From Novosphingobium sp. (GTDB lineage: Bacteria > Pseudomonadota > Alphaproteobacteria > Sphingomonadales > Sphingomonadaceae), in the NCBI GenBank assembly GCA_020853995.1, contig JADYXV010000376.1, positions 1 to 10,872 on the forward strand: DNA of 10,872 nucleotides, given 5' to 3'. Below the pieces are notes generated by a model. The model ran no database searches and had not been told where the DNA came from. It saw nothing but the letters and a program-made list of their open reading frames with translations. The translations under genes and the position numbers were made by a program. Of this stretch, positions 1 through 6,867 are shown piece after piece; positions within the stretch are counted from its first letter, which is position 1, and the number at the start of each line of letters is the position of its first letter.

Positions 1-1303
1 GAGCGCGCGCGTGATGGGTTACATGGATGCGGCCGGATTCCTCCGCGACTTGCCACGGACGGCGCATACCGCCGAGTTGTTCCGCAACGGCAAGGCCTGC
101 CTGCAAGCCATCTTCGTGGAAGCCTGCGCCAAACCACGCGCCGCAAAACCACGTCCGCCGCCGCCCTTGCAAGGACCATAGCCGCGGTTGAGCAAGGCCT
201 GCTGCGGCATCGAAGACGGGGTGATCAGAAAATTCGCGGCGATGGACCAGCGCGGGATCGGGGGCGACCAACGGGTTGAGCGTGACGAACAGATCCTTTT
301 GCGGTGGTAAGTGCTGTAGCCGGTTCATCCAGTACGTTACCGAAAGCTGATGCTGCGAGGCAGCACGTTCCGCTGCGTAATTCCATGCAGACCAAACCTT
401 GCGGCGACGCGGCATCAATGCAGGGTCGGAATGCAGCACGGCCTCGTTGCGGCGATAAGGGAATGCGCCCAGCAATTCGCGTTCCTCCGCATCGGCATCG
501 GTGAGCATGGCCAGGGCCTGATCGGCGTGGGCCGCGATAACCACATGATCAAACCGCTCCCACCCGCGCCCTGCGTCAAGCTCGACACCATCGGGCAAGC
601 GCCGGACTTTGCGCACAGGCGAGGACAAGCGGATACCATCGGCAAAAGGCGCGCTGATGCGCTTTACATATTCGCGGCTGCCGCCAGAAACAGTGCTCCA
701 CACCGGGCGTTCGCGGAACTGGAGGAGACCGTGGTTTTCGAAGAAGCGGATGAAGGCTGCGGCGGGGTGATGCGGAATATCGGCAACCGGCGTGGACCAG
801 ATTGCCGCAGCCATCGGATAAAGGTGATCATCGCGAAACGCTGGCCCGCAGCCAAGGCCATCAAGATAGGCACCGAGGCCTTGCTGGCCAAGGTCGGGCA
901 GGTCACGCGGGGCGGCTTTGTAGAACCGCGCCAAATCACGCAGCATGGACCAGAAGCGCGGGGATACAAGGTTGCGCTTCTGGGCAAAGAGCCCGCGCAG
1001 ATCGCCGGAATATTCAAGTTTCCCATGATCCAGCGAAACTGCAAAACTCATGATCGTTTCGCGCGTCGGCACGTCCAGATGGCGAAGTAATGCGGTGAGG
1101 TTGGGGTAAGTGCGTTCGTTGAATACGATGAAGCCGGTATCGACCGGAACGCCTTGTGCCTCAACGGTATTACTGTGCCCGCCAAGCCGGTCTGCAGCTT
1201 CGAACAGGGTTATGCGGTGGCCCTTGGCCAATAACCAGGCGGCCGAAAGGCCCGATATGCCACTGCCCACAACCGCAATATCAAGCGCGCGTTCGCCGCC
1301 CAT
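1..1303 (-). CDS. FAD-dependent amine-oxidase-like oxidoreductase (COG2907 type), 3' end cut by window edge
   Basis: This minus-strand frame stays open from the ATG at 1303 to the left edge: 434 codons without a stop, so the gene ends just outside. The N-terminus carries a Rossmann FAD-binding motif (VVGSGISGLSAA, about residues 11-22) followed by an acidic strand end and GGH (FEAADRLGGH). Next comes the family-typical DTGFIVFNERTYPNL. Near the C-terminus, FCGAWFGAGFHEDGLQAG matches the second FAD-contacting motif of flavin amine oxidases. No signal peptide or membrane helix is seen. A purine-rich AAGGGG lies about 11 bases before the ATG. The family (predicted NAD/FAD-binding protein) usually sits beside a cyclopropane-fatty-acid-synthase-like methyltransferase and often a DUF1365 gene. 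Here the methyltransferase is the divergent neighbour, which suggests a shared lipid- or amine-modifying role. The substrate is unknown. Length is near the family norm, so little should be missing. Confidence 0.88.
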   Translation of the reverse strand, partial: MGGERALDIAVVGSGISGLSAAWLLAKGHRITLFEAADRLGGHSNTVEAQGVPVDTGFIVFNERTYPNLTALLRHLDVPTRETIMSFAVSLDHGKLEYSGDLRGLFAQKRNLVSPRFWSMLRDLARFYKAAPRDLPDLGQQGLGAYLDGLGCGPAFRDDHLYPMAAAIWSTPVADIPHHPAAAFIRFFENHGLLQFRERPVWSTVSGGSREYVKRISAPFADGIRLSSPVRKVRRLPDGVELDAGRGWERFDHVVIAAHADQALAMLTDADAEERELLGAFPYRRNEAVLHSDPALMPRRRKVWSAWNYAAERAASQHQLSVTYWMNRLQHLPPQKDLFVTLNPLVAPDPALVHRREFSDHPVFDAAAGLAQPRLWSLQGRRRTWFCGAWFGAGFHEDGLQAGLAVAEQLGGMRRPWQVAEESGRIHVTHHARA

Positions 1304-1326
1304 CAACACAACTACCCCTTCCGCCC

Positions 1327-1339
1327 GGCCAACATGGCC
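1327..1339. promoter_or_regulatory. Perfect short palindrome in divergent promoter region
   Basis: Arms GGCCA and TGGCC flank a 3-base centre (ACA). The site lies in the 96-bp gap between the FAD gene start (1303) and the methyltransferase start (1400), 24 to 36 bases upstream of the FAD gene ATG. It could be an operator for the divergent pair or a small leader hairpin. A palindrome this short can occur by chance in GC-rich DNA. Confidence 0.25.
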
Positions 1340-1392
1340 TGTGCGTTCCTACCGTTCGGACAGACTTTGTAGACCGCTCCCGAGAGAGCAGG

Positions 1393-1421
1393 TTGACACA
1401 TGTTACGGGCTTATCGCTACA
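1393..1421 (+). promoter_or_regulatory. Possible sigma70-type promoter overlapping the 5' end of the methyltransferase gene
   Basis: A perfect -35 hexamer TTGACA (1393-1398) is followed after 17 bases by GCTACA (1416-1421), a poor match to the -10 consensus. If used, transcription would begin around 1427-1430. That is downstream of the ATG at 1400 and almost on the in-frame ATG at 1430, giving a leaderless or near-leaderless message. Only the -35 element is convincing. Confidence 0.25.
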
Positions 1422-2458
1422 ACAGTTTTATGAGCTTTCTAAGTCTTGCCACAGCGCTGGTTGAGCGTTTGCCGTTGCCCGATACCCTGACGCGCGCGGG
1501 CGTGACGTTCATGTGCAACCAGCGCTTGGCTGCGCTGCGGCGTGAACAGCCATCAGATGCAGGTTTTGCCGCATGGATGGCGCGCCGTGCCGTGGCTGAA
1601 CATACCGATGCAGCCAACGAACAGCATTACGAACTGCCACCACGATTCTTTGAATTAAGCCTGGGGCCGAACGCCAAATATTCGTGCTGCCTATATCCCA
1701 CCGGCAGGGAAACCCTTGTGCAGGCAGAGCACGCAGCGCTTGAGGCGACGGCGGAACATGCAGGTCTGGTCGATGGTCAGGAAATTCTGGAACTGGGCTG
1801 CGGGTGGGGCTCGCTTAGCCTGTTCATGGCGGCGCGCTACCCCGAAGCGCGGATTACCGCAGTATCCAATTCACGCCCGCAAGGTGACCATATCCGCGCC
1901 AAGGCAGCAGCGCGCGGTCTGACGAATCTGACAGTTATCACTGCCGATATGAATGCGTTTAAGCCCGAAGGCAGGTTCGACCGCGTCGTTTCGGTCGAGA
2001 TGTTTGAGCACATGGCCAATTGGCGTGAATTGCTGGGCCGGGTACGCCATTGGGTAAAGCCCGATGGCCGCTTGTTCCTGCATGTGTTCAGTCATGCAAA
2101 ATATCCATACCGCTTTGATACGGCGGACAAATCAAGCTGGATTGCGCAGTATTTCTTTACCGGCGGGATCATGCCCAGCCAGGCTTTGATCCGCGAGTTT
2201 GCCGACCTTTTCGAAGTGGAGCAGGAATGGCGTTGGGACGGCACGCATTATGAACGGACCGCACTGGACTGGCTGGCGCTGTTTGATGCCAATGTGGCGG
2301 ACATTGAACCGGTTCTGCGCGATGTCTATGGCAAAGATACGGCTTTGTGGATGCGGCGCTGGCGCCTGTTCTACCTCGCCACGGCGGGCTTGTTTGGCCA
2401 CAGTGGCGGCAAGGAATGGGGCGTCAGCCATTGGAGGCTGAAGCCTGTTCAGGCCTAG
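1400..2458 (+). CDS. SAM-dependent methyltransferase, CFA-synthase superfamily, coclaurine N-methyltransferase-like
   Basis: This 352-residue class I methyltransferase has the SAM-binding loop ELGCGWGS at 131-138 and an acidic SAM-ribose region further on. SVEMFEHM (198-205) aligns with the active-site segment of the CFA synthase / CNMT superfamily, giving Glu200, Glu203 and His204. KYSCCLY (93-99) matches the conserved Cys segment of the superfamily. The C-terminal half (YFFTGGIMPS at 251-260, GTHYERT at 281-287, then WRLFYLATAGLFG and EWGVSHW) follows plant coclaurine N-methyltransferases more closely than E. coli Cfa. Length, about 350, also fits that branch rather than 380-430. It probably methylates an unsaturated membrane lipid or an amine using SAM; the substrate is not readable. 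No signal peptide is seen. The start at 1400 has a GCAGG-like site 7 bases upstream; ATG 1430 (MSFLSLATAL) is the alternative. It is divergent from the FAD oxidoreductase gene. Confidence 0.9.
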   Translation: MLRAYRYNSFMSFLSLATALVERLPLPDTLTRAGVTFMCNQRLAALRREQPSDAGFAAWMARRAVAEHTDAANEQHYELPPRFFELSLGPNAKYSCCLYPTGRETLVQAEHAALEATAEHAGLVDGQEILELGCGWGSLSLFMAARYPEARITAVSNSRPQGDHIRAKAAARGLTNLTVITADMNAFKPEGRFDRVVSVEMFEHMANWRELLGRVRHWVKPDGRLFLHVFSHAKYPYRFDTADKSSWIAQYFFTGGIMPSQALIREFADLFEVEQEWRWDGTHYERTALDWLALFDANVADIEPVLRDVYGKDTALWMRRWRLFYLATAGLFGHSGGKEWGVSHWRLKPVQA

Positions 2459-2508
2459 CTGGTGTGCGTTCTGGATCTGCTGCCGGAATGCTCGATCCTA
2501 TCCTTAAT

Positions 2509-2526
2509 CGCAGGGCTTTGGCTGCG
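2509..2526 (+). terminator. Weak hairpin downstream of the methyltransferase gene
   Basis: Arms CGCAG (2509-2513) and CTGCG (2522-2526) enclose an 8-base loop, 50 bases after the methyltransferase stop. Only a short TTCT follows, not a real U-tract, so this is at best a weak intrinsic terminator. Confidence 0.18.
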
Positions 2527-2534
2527 TTCTAAGC

Positions 2535-2601
2535 AATTGTACGGATGGGCTTTGCTTAACAAGTGATACCAGCGCTAACTAAAGAGTAAGGCCGTACAAT
2601 T
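2535..2601. repeat. Perfect 10-bp inverted repeat with 47-bp spacer upstream of the HD-GYP gene
   Basis: AATTGTACGG (2535-2544) is exactly complementary to CCGTACAATT (2592-2601). The pairing stops cleanly at both ends. The second arm ends 14 bases before the HD-GYP start codon. The arms lie on either side of the candidate promoter at 2552-2581, with centres 57 bp apart. They could be paired operator half-sites or, in a longer transcript, the closing stem of a leader structure. The repeat is read directly from the sequence; the function is inferred. Confidence 0.6.
2552..2581 (+). promoter_or_regulatory. Candidate promoter of the HD-GYP gene
   Basis: TTGCTT (2552-2557) is separated by 18 bases from TAACTA (2576-2581), in the most AT-rich part of the 157-bp gap. 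The predicted start near 2588 leaves a leader of about 28 bases. Both hexamers are imperfect, so this is a weak call. Confidence 0.3.
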
Positions 2602-2615
2602 TTTACAGGCAGGCC

Positions 2616-3869
2616 ATGCTCAAGCGCGTATCAACCAGCGACGTCGAACTCGGCATGTTCATCCATAAACTGGAGGGCAGCTGGTTCAGTCATCCTTTTT
2701 GGAAAAGCAAGTTTCTTCTCGAAGACCCTGACATGCTGGCGTCGCTGCGCGAAAGCGATGTTGATGGCGTAATCATCGATGTTTCGCGCGGGAATGACGT
2801 GGTTGAACGGCAGCAACGTACTTTGGCCAGAGCGGCAAGTGCGCCGGTGGCGGTGCAGCCGGCAGCGATGGCCCGCCCTACCTTTGTCCGGCCGCCAACA
2901 GTGATGCCGATGGCCCGCGAATTTGGCCGTGCGAAGCGGACTGTGGGCGATGCGCTGCGCGTGGTGAACAAGACCTTCCTTGAAGCGCGCCTTGGCAAGA
3001 CCGTCAATGCTAAGGATGTGGAGCCGGTAATCGATGCGATTTACGCGTCGGTGCAGCGCAACCTTTACGCATTCAATGGCCTGCTGCGCTGTCAGAACGG
3101 CAGCGAATTTATTTACCGCCATTCACTGGCAGTCAGCGCGCTGATGATCGCAATGGCGCGGCATATGAAGTTTGATCCGCTCGACATTCGCGATGCCGGC
3201 ATGACCGGGCTATTGATGGATATCGGCGTGGGGCAATTGCCGGTCGATCTTTCTGCGGTCGGGTCTGATTATGCCCAACTGCCTGCCGAGCTTAAAGACC
3301 AGCACGTTCTGCTGGGCTGTTCATTCCTGAAGGCTGCAGGTGACATTCCCGGAGCTGTCATAAACGCCGTTTTGCAACACCACGAACGGCTGGATGGCAG
3401 CGGATATCCGCATGGCTTGTCGGGCAACGAGATTGACAAGCTTAGCCGTATGGCGGCCATCTGCGATGCTTATGATACGCTGTCATCGGTATCTGCCGCC
3501 GGTGCCGGGCTTGATCCGGTCGAAGCTATCCGCGTTTTGCGCGCCCAGCCCGAAAAATTCGACGCAACTTTGCTGGAAAAGCTGGTCGAGACAGTTGGCG
3601 TCTATCCGGTTGGTGCTTTCGTGCGGATGCGCTCAAACCGGCTGGCCATGGTGGTTGACGAAGATCCCTCCGATCCATCGGCGCCCACCGTGCGCACGTT
3701 CTGGTCGGTCGAACTGAACAAGCGCCTGAAGGGCACAACCATCATGCTGGCGCAATGTTTTGGCGAGGACGCGATTGAAGGCGTGGCCGACATGAGCGGC
3801 TTTGACGCGGCAGAACTGGACAAGCTGCGTGAATCCCTGCTGTCGGCAGCTTGCAAGGAATTTGCCTGA
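2616..3869 (+). CDS. DUF3391 / HD-GYP domain protein (cyclic-di-GMP phosphodiesterase family) with altered HD motif
   Basis: A 417-residue cytosolic protein. The N-terminus (MLKRVSTSDVELGMFIHKL, then GSWFSHPFW) is a DUF3391 domain, typical of one group of HD-GYP proteins. A linker rich in Ala, Pro and Arg (about 70-110) leads to the HD-GYP domain at about 160-310. Conserved pieces are His169, His230, the pair His255-His256 followed by DGSGYP (GYP at 263-265), and Asp284 in CDAYD. HD-GYP enzymes hydrolyse c-di-GMP with a metal centre whose ligands include the HD pair. Here the expected HDIGK reads MDIGV (201-205), so the His and the Lys are both missing. Activity may be reduced or absent, leaving a binding or partner role. 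The start agrees with the usual DUF3391 N-terminus, and CAGGCAGG lies just upstream. The gene is tail to tail with rimO, 3 bp apart. Confidence 0.93.
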   Translation: MLKRVSTSDVELGMFIHKLEGSWFSHPFWKSKFLLEDPDMLASLRESDVDGVIIDVSRGNDVVERQQRTLARAASAPVAVQPAAMARPTFVRPPTVMPMAREFGRAKRTVGDALRVVNKTFLEARLGKTVNAKDVEPVIDAIYASVQRNLYAFNGLLRCQNGSEFIYRHSLAVSALMIAMARHMKFDPLDIRDAGMTGLLMDIGVGQLPVDLSAVGSDYAQLPAELKDQHVLLGCSFLKAAGDIPGAVINAVLQHHERLDGSGYPHGLSGNEIDKLSRMAAICDAYDTLSSVSAAGAGLDPVEAIRVLRAQPEKFDATLLEKLVETVGVYPVGAFVRMRSNRLAMVVDEDPSDPSAPTVRTFWSVELNKRLKGTTIMLAQCFGEDAIEGVADMSGFDAAELDKLRESLLSAACKEFA

Positions 3870-3872
3870 CCT

Positions 3873-5264
3873 TTACGACACGATCACGCCGTAGAGGTCA
3901 TGCGCGTCAGCGTCCTCAACCAGCACTTGAACAAAGTCTCCGGCCTGAAGGTTTGCTGGCACATCGCGCAGATAGACAGCACCGTCGATTTCGGGAGCAT
4001 CGGCCTGTGATCTTGCGGTGGCGCCAATATCGCCATCTTCGTCAGGTTCGCCCACTTCGTCGATGATTACAGGGATCGTGCGTCCGACTTTTGCCGCCAG
4101 CTTGGCCGCGCTGATCGCCTCGGTTTTTTCCATTAGGCGGGCATAGCGCTCTTCCTTGACTGCTTCGGGCACCTGATCGGGCAGGTCGTTGGCGGCAGCA
4201 CCGGCGACAGGTTCAAACCGGAACGCACCGACGCGGTCCAATTGCGCCTCGTCCAGCCATTCCAGTAGATATTCGAAATCAGCTTGCGTCTCACCGGGAA
4301 AGCCCACGACGAAGCTGGAGCGGATTGCAATATCAGGGCAGATTGCGCGCCATGATTTGATCCGGTCGAGCACTTTGGCCTCATTCGCCGGGCGCTTCAT
4401 TGCGCGCAGCACATTGGGGCTGGCGTGCTGGAACGGGATATCCAGATAGGGCGTTACCAGCCCTTCGGCCATCAACGGGATCACCGCATCGACGTGCGGG
4501 TAGGGGTAGACATAGTGCAAGCGTACCCAAGGTGTTTCGCCTTCGGGCGTGCGCAATTTGCCCAACTCGCGCGCCAGATCGGTCATGTGCGTGCGAACAG
4601 GATTGCCCTTCCACATGCGCTCTTCGTGCCGCACATCGACGCCATAGGCCGAGGTGTCCTGACTGATCACCAGCAGTTCGCGGGTGCCTGCTGCCACCAG
4701 CTTTTCGGCCTCGCGCAGCACGGCGTCGATGCGGCGGCTGGCGAGTTTTCCGCGCAGGCTGGGGATGATGCAAAAGGCGCATGCGTGATTGCAGCCTTCG
4801 GAAATCTTGAGGTAGCTGTAGTGACGCGGGGTGAGTTTCACATCGCCGGGTTCTGCCTGGGGGATCAGGTCGATGTATGGCCCCATGCTGGGTGGGGCCG
4901 CTTCGTGCACGGCCTCAACCACAGCCTCGTACTGGTGCGCGCCCGTCACCGCCAGCACTTGCGGGAAGCGCGCGCGGATAGCGTCCGCTTCGTTGCCCAT
5001 GCAGCCGGTCACGATAACGCGTCCGTTTTCGGCAATGGCTTCGCCAATGGCGGCAAGGCTTTCTTCCTTGGCAGAATCAAGGAAGCCGCAGGTGTTGACC
5101 AGCACCACATCGGCGCCGGCATAGTCGGCGCTCATGGCATAGCCATCGGCACGCAGACGGGTAAGAATCCGTTCCGAATCAACGAGGGCCTTGGGACAGC
5201 CGAGGCTGACCATGCCGACTTTGGGGGCGTCAGGGATTTCGCGCGGGGGAAGTTGCGTTGCCAT
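3873..5264 (-). CDS. rimO: Ribosomal protein S12 methylthiotransferase RimO
   Basis: RimO is a radical-SAM enzyme that adds a methylthio group to the conserved aspartate of ribosomal protein S12. From the ATG at 5264 the protein has 463 residues. The N-terminal methylthiotransferase domain has VSLGCPKALVDSE and the three Cys of the auxiliary 4Fe-4S cluster (Cys23, Cys59 in NTCGF, Cys88 in TGCMG). The radical-SAM motif CNHACAFC gives Cys158, Cys162 and Cys165, followed by IIPSLRGK, typical of RimO rather than MiaB. A C-terminal TRAM domain (from about GRTIPVIID to the end) completes the family layout and length. Starts at 5279 (ATG) and 5303 (GTG) are possible; 5264 gives MATQLPPREI, close to relatives as I recall them. 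However, the best Shine-Dalgarno (GGGGAGG) lies 12 bases before 5279. The gene is divergent from the DUF1761 gene. Confidence 0.96.
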   Translation of the reverse strand: MATQLPPREIPDAPKVGMVSLGCPKALVDSERILTRLRADGYAMSADYAGADVVLVNTCGFLDSAKEESLAAIGEAIAENGRVIVTGCMGNEADAIRARFPQVLAVTGAHQYEAVVEAVHEAAPPSMGPYIDLIPQAEPGDVKLTPRHYSYLKISEGCNHACAFCIIPSLRGKLASRRIDAVLREAEKLVAAGTRELLVISQDTSAYGVDVRHEERMWKGNPVRTHMTDLARELGKLRTPEGETPWVRLHYVYPYPHVDAVIPLMAEGLVTPYLDIPFQHASPNVLRAMKRPANEAKVLDRIKSWRAICPDIAIRSSFVVGFPGETQADFEYLLEWLDEAQLDRVGAFRFEPVAGAAANDLPDQVPEAVKEERYARLMEKTEAISAAKLAAKVGRTIPVIIDEVGEPDEDGDIGATARSQADAPEIDGAVYLRDVPANLQAGDFVQVLVEDADAHDLYGVIVS

Positions 5265-5280
5265 AATCCGGCGGCCCATA

Positions 5281-5294
5281 AGGCAAAATTGCCT
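5281..5294 (-). promoter_or_regulatory. Small hairpin overlapping the rimO Shine-Dalgarno region
   Basis: On the rimO strand AGGCAATTTTGCCT can fold as AGGC/GCCT with a 6-base loop (up to 6 pairs with a tight loop). Its first bases belong to the GGGGAGG ribosome-binding site, and it ends just before the ATG at 5279. It could therefore mask the site. The hairpin is short and its function is inferred. Confidence 0.3.
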
Positions 5295-5331
5295 CCCCGT
5301 CACCTACAGCCTGAAGTGTGGTGTCCGGCGA

Positions 5332-5360
5332 TTGCCAAGCGGCCTTCACGCGCGTAGCAA
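5332..5360. promoter_or_regulatory. Candidate promoter between rimO and the DUF1761 gene
   Basis: TTGCCA (5332-5337), 17 bases, then TAGCAA (5355-5360) reads as a moderate sigma70-type promoter for the DUF1761 gene, with a leader of about 26 bases. The two hexamers are nearly complementary, so the opposite strand reads TTGCTA-17-TGGCAA towards rimO. A shared bidirectional promoter is possible but unproven. Confidence 0.28.
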
Positions 5361-5392
5361 GTTCACCTGCGGGGCGCGGAAGAAAGAACACT

Positions 5393-5809
5393 ATGGGTCC
5401 GGTCAACTGGCTTGCTGTCTTGGTTGCTGTAATTGCTGCGCTTGTTGTTTCGGCAGCATGGTATGGTCCGATGTTTGGCCGTGCGCGGCTTGAAGAAGTA
5501 GGGCCGGGTAATCTTGGCATCCGCCGTTCGCCGGCGCGCACGGCAGGAATTACCGCCGCGCTGCTGTTCGTTTCGGCCACGATGATGGGCCACATGTTTG
5601 CTCGCGTCGGGGCTGAGACGCTGTCGGTAAAGTGGTGGCTTTATTTCATGATGTCAGGCGGCCTTGCCATTGCCTTTGTTATACCGTCCCTGTGGATCAG
5701 CTATACGCAACAGCGGTGCAGCACGCGGCTGGCGCTGATCGATGGCGGCTATTGGCTGGTGGCTTACCTTGCAATGGGTCTGGCGTTCTTGCTGGTCGGG
5801 TTCCGCTAG
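5393..5809 (+). CDS. DUF1761 family small membrane protein
   Basis: A 138-residue integral membrane protein. The N-terminus MGPVNWLAVLVAVIAALVV followed by AAWYGPMFG is the hallmark of DUF1761. Four hydrophobic segments are visible at about residues 5-24, 52-70, 82-104 and 118-136, with short polar links. No catalytic motif is seen, and the family has no well-established function, so none is assigned. The frame is open back to 5318, but the start at 5393 matches the family N-terminus and has a purine-rich AAGAAAGAA just upstream; upstream codons encode a polar, unlikely extension. It is transcribed away from rimO and ends 2 bp from the stop of the convergent potassium channel gene. Confidence 0.85.
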   Translation: MGPVNWLAVLVAVIAALVVSAAWYGPMFGRARLEEVGPGNLGIRRSPARTAGITAALLFVSATMMGHMFARVGAETLSVKWWLYFMMSGGLAIAFVIPSLWISYTQQRCSTRLALIDGGYWLVAYLAMGLAFLLVGFR

Positions 5810-5811
5810 AT

Positions 5812-6867
5812 TCAGAGCTTCGTCGGCACTATTTCTACGATGACGTCGCCCGCCTGCAACACGCGGGCGGCATCATCCCAAAAGCCGATGGCTTTGCCTT
5901 TGCGATTGATGCGCAAGCCCCGCCCGCCAGTGCTGAGCGCGGAAAGCGGCTGGCCAACCTCGTCAGGAAGCACATCGCGCTCGACCAGTTGGACGCGCCC
6001 TTCGATAGAGGCAAGATCGGTGAGATAATCCGCCACATGGGTGCCATGCGCCGAGCCCGCCAGAAGCAAGCCGGTGAAGCGCACCGGATTTATCACGGTG
6101 CTTGCACCTGCCTGCCGGGCAAGCGCCTCGTTGTCCACCGCGCGAACCACGGTGCTGATCGGAATATCCGGGGCCAGATGGCGCGCGGTCAGCGTTATCA
6201 GGATCGAGGTGTCGTCGCGGCCGGCTGAGACCAGTACGGCGCTGGCGCTTCCGATACGCACATCCAGCAGGGTGGCATCACGCGTGGCATCTGCTGCCAT
6301 GACATTGCATCCCAGACCGGCTGCGATAGCGAGCCGCCCTTCATTCGGGTCAAGCACCACAATCCGCCCGGGTTCGGTCCCGCGTGCGATCAATTCAGCC
6401 ACGGCTTCCGAACCTGATATGCCAAAGCCCAGCACGATAATGTGATCGGTCAGATTCTTCTGGATCTGCGCCATGCGCCACCTTTCCCAGGTTCGCTTGA
6501 TGATGAAATTGTAGGCCGTGCCGACAAAGATAAACAGGACTGCAATGCGGATAGGGGTAACGATGACGGCTTCGATAAGGCGGGAACGGTCGCTGACAGG
6601 CGCGATATCCCCGAAGCCGGTCGTGGTGATCGAGATCATCGTAAAATAGACAACGTCGAGAAAGCTGATCGAGCCGTCATGCGTGTCCTTCAGGCCTGCC
6701 CGATCGAACCAGTGGATCATAACCACGAACATGATCAGCGCGAAGGCAGCCCCCAGCCTAAGGCTTAAATCCGCCCAGACCGGCACCTTCAGCGTCCTGC
6801 GCAGCACGTTTACCGGACCGCGACCGCTTGCCCCCTTGCGCCGCAGCCCATGCAAATCGCGCCGCAT
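5812..6867 (-). CDS. Two-transmembrane potassium channel with RCK (TrkA-N) domain
   Basis: A 351-residue channel subunit of the MthK-like plan: helix, pore loop, helix, then a cytosolic nucleotide- or ion-sensing RCK domain. Helix 1 lies at about residues 36-54. The pore holds the selectivity filter TTGFGD (82-87), a common bacterial variant of TVGYGD. Helix 2 lies at about 97-123. The RCK_N Rossmann fold starts at DHIIVLGFGISG (141-152; Gly147, Gly149, Gly152), and VVLDPNE ends its second strand. The last part (about 290-351) resembles an RCK_C/TrkA-C half. Four or eight RCK units would be expected to gate K+ flow. The start is the ATG at 6867, overlapping the stop of the LytM gene by one base (TGATG); a GTG at 6870 is one codon earlier. 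The basic N-terminus before helix 1 is ordinary for a cytoplasmic tail. Confidence 0.9.
   Translation of the reverse strand: MRRDLHGLRRKGASGRGPVNVLRRTLKVPVWADLSLRLGAAFALIMFVVMIHWFDRAGLKDTHDGSISFLDVVYFTMISITTTGFGDIAPVSDRSRLIEAVIVTPIRIAVLFIFVGTAYNFIIKRTWERWRMAQIQKNLTDHIIVLGFGISGSEAVAELIARGTEPGRIVVLDPNEGRLAIAAGLGCNVMAADATRDATLLDVRIGSASAVLVSAGRDDTSILITLTARHLAPDIPISTVVRAVDNEALARQAGASTVINPVRFTGLLLAGSAHGTHVADYLTDLASIEGRVQLVERDVLPDEVGQPLSALSTGGRGLRINRKGKAIGFWDDAARVLQAGDVIVEIVPTKL

Noticed and set aside
350..1090. A 246-codon plus-strand open frame
   Set aside because: It lies antisense to the FAD oxidoreductase, whose frame carries clear family motifs throughout; this one has no recognisable motif and an odd composition.
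1304..1399. EcfG-type promoter (GGAAC then GTT) facing the FAD gene
   Set aside because: GGAAC is present on the minus strand, but the following GTT is only about 11 bases away instead of 16-17.
2561..2576. GATACCAG in the HD-GYP leader, a match to part of the synthetic theophylline aptamer
   Set aside because: The partner half (CCCUUGGCAG) is absent and eight bases match by chance often; no known c-di-GMP or other riboswitch core is visible.
4425..5357. A 310-codon plus-strand open frame opposite rimO
   Set aside because: It is the mirror of rimO codons in GC-rich DNA. It is rich in His, Gly and Ala, without domain features, while rimO has all its cluster cysteines.
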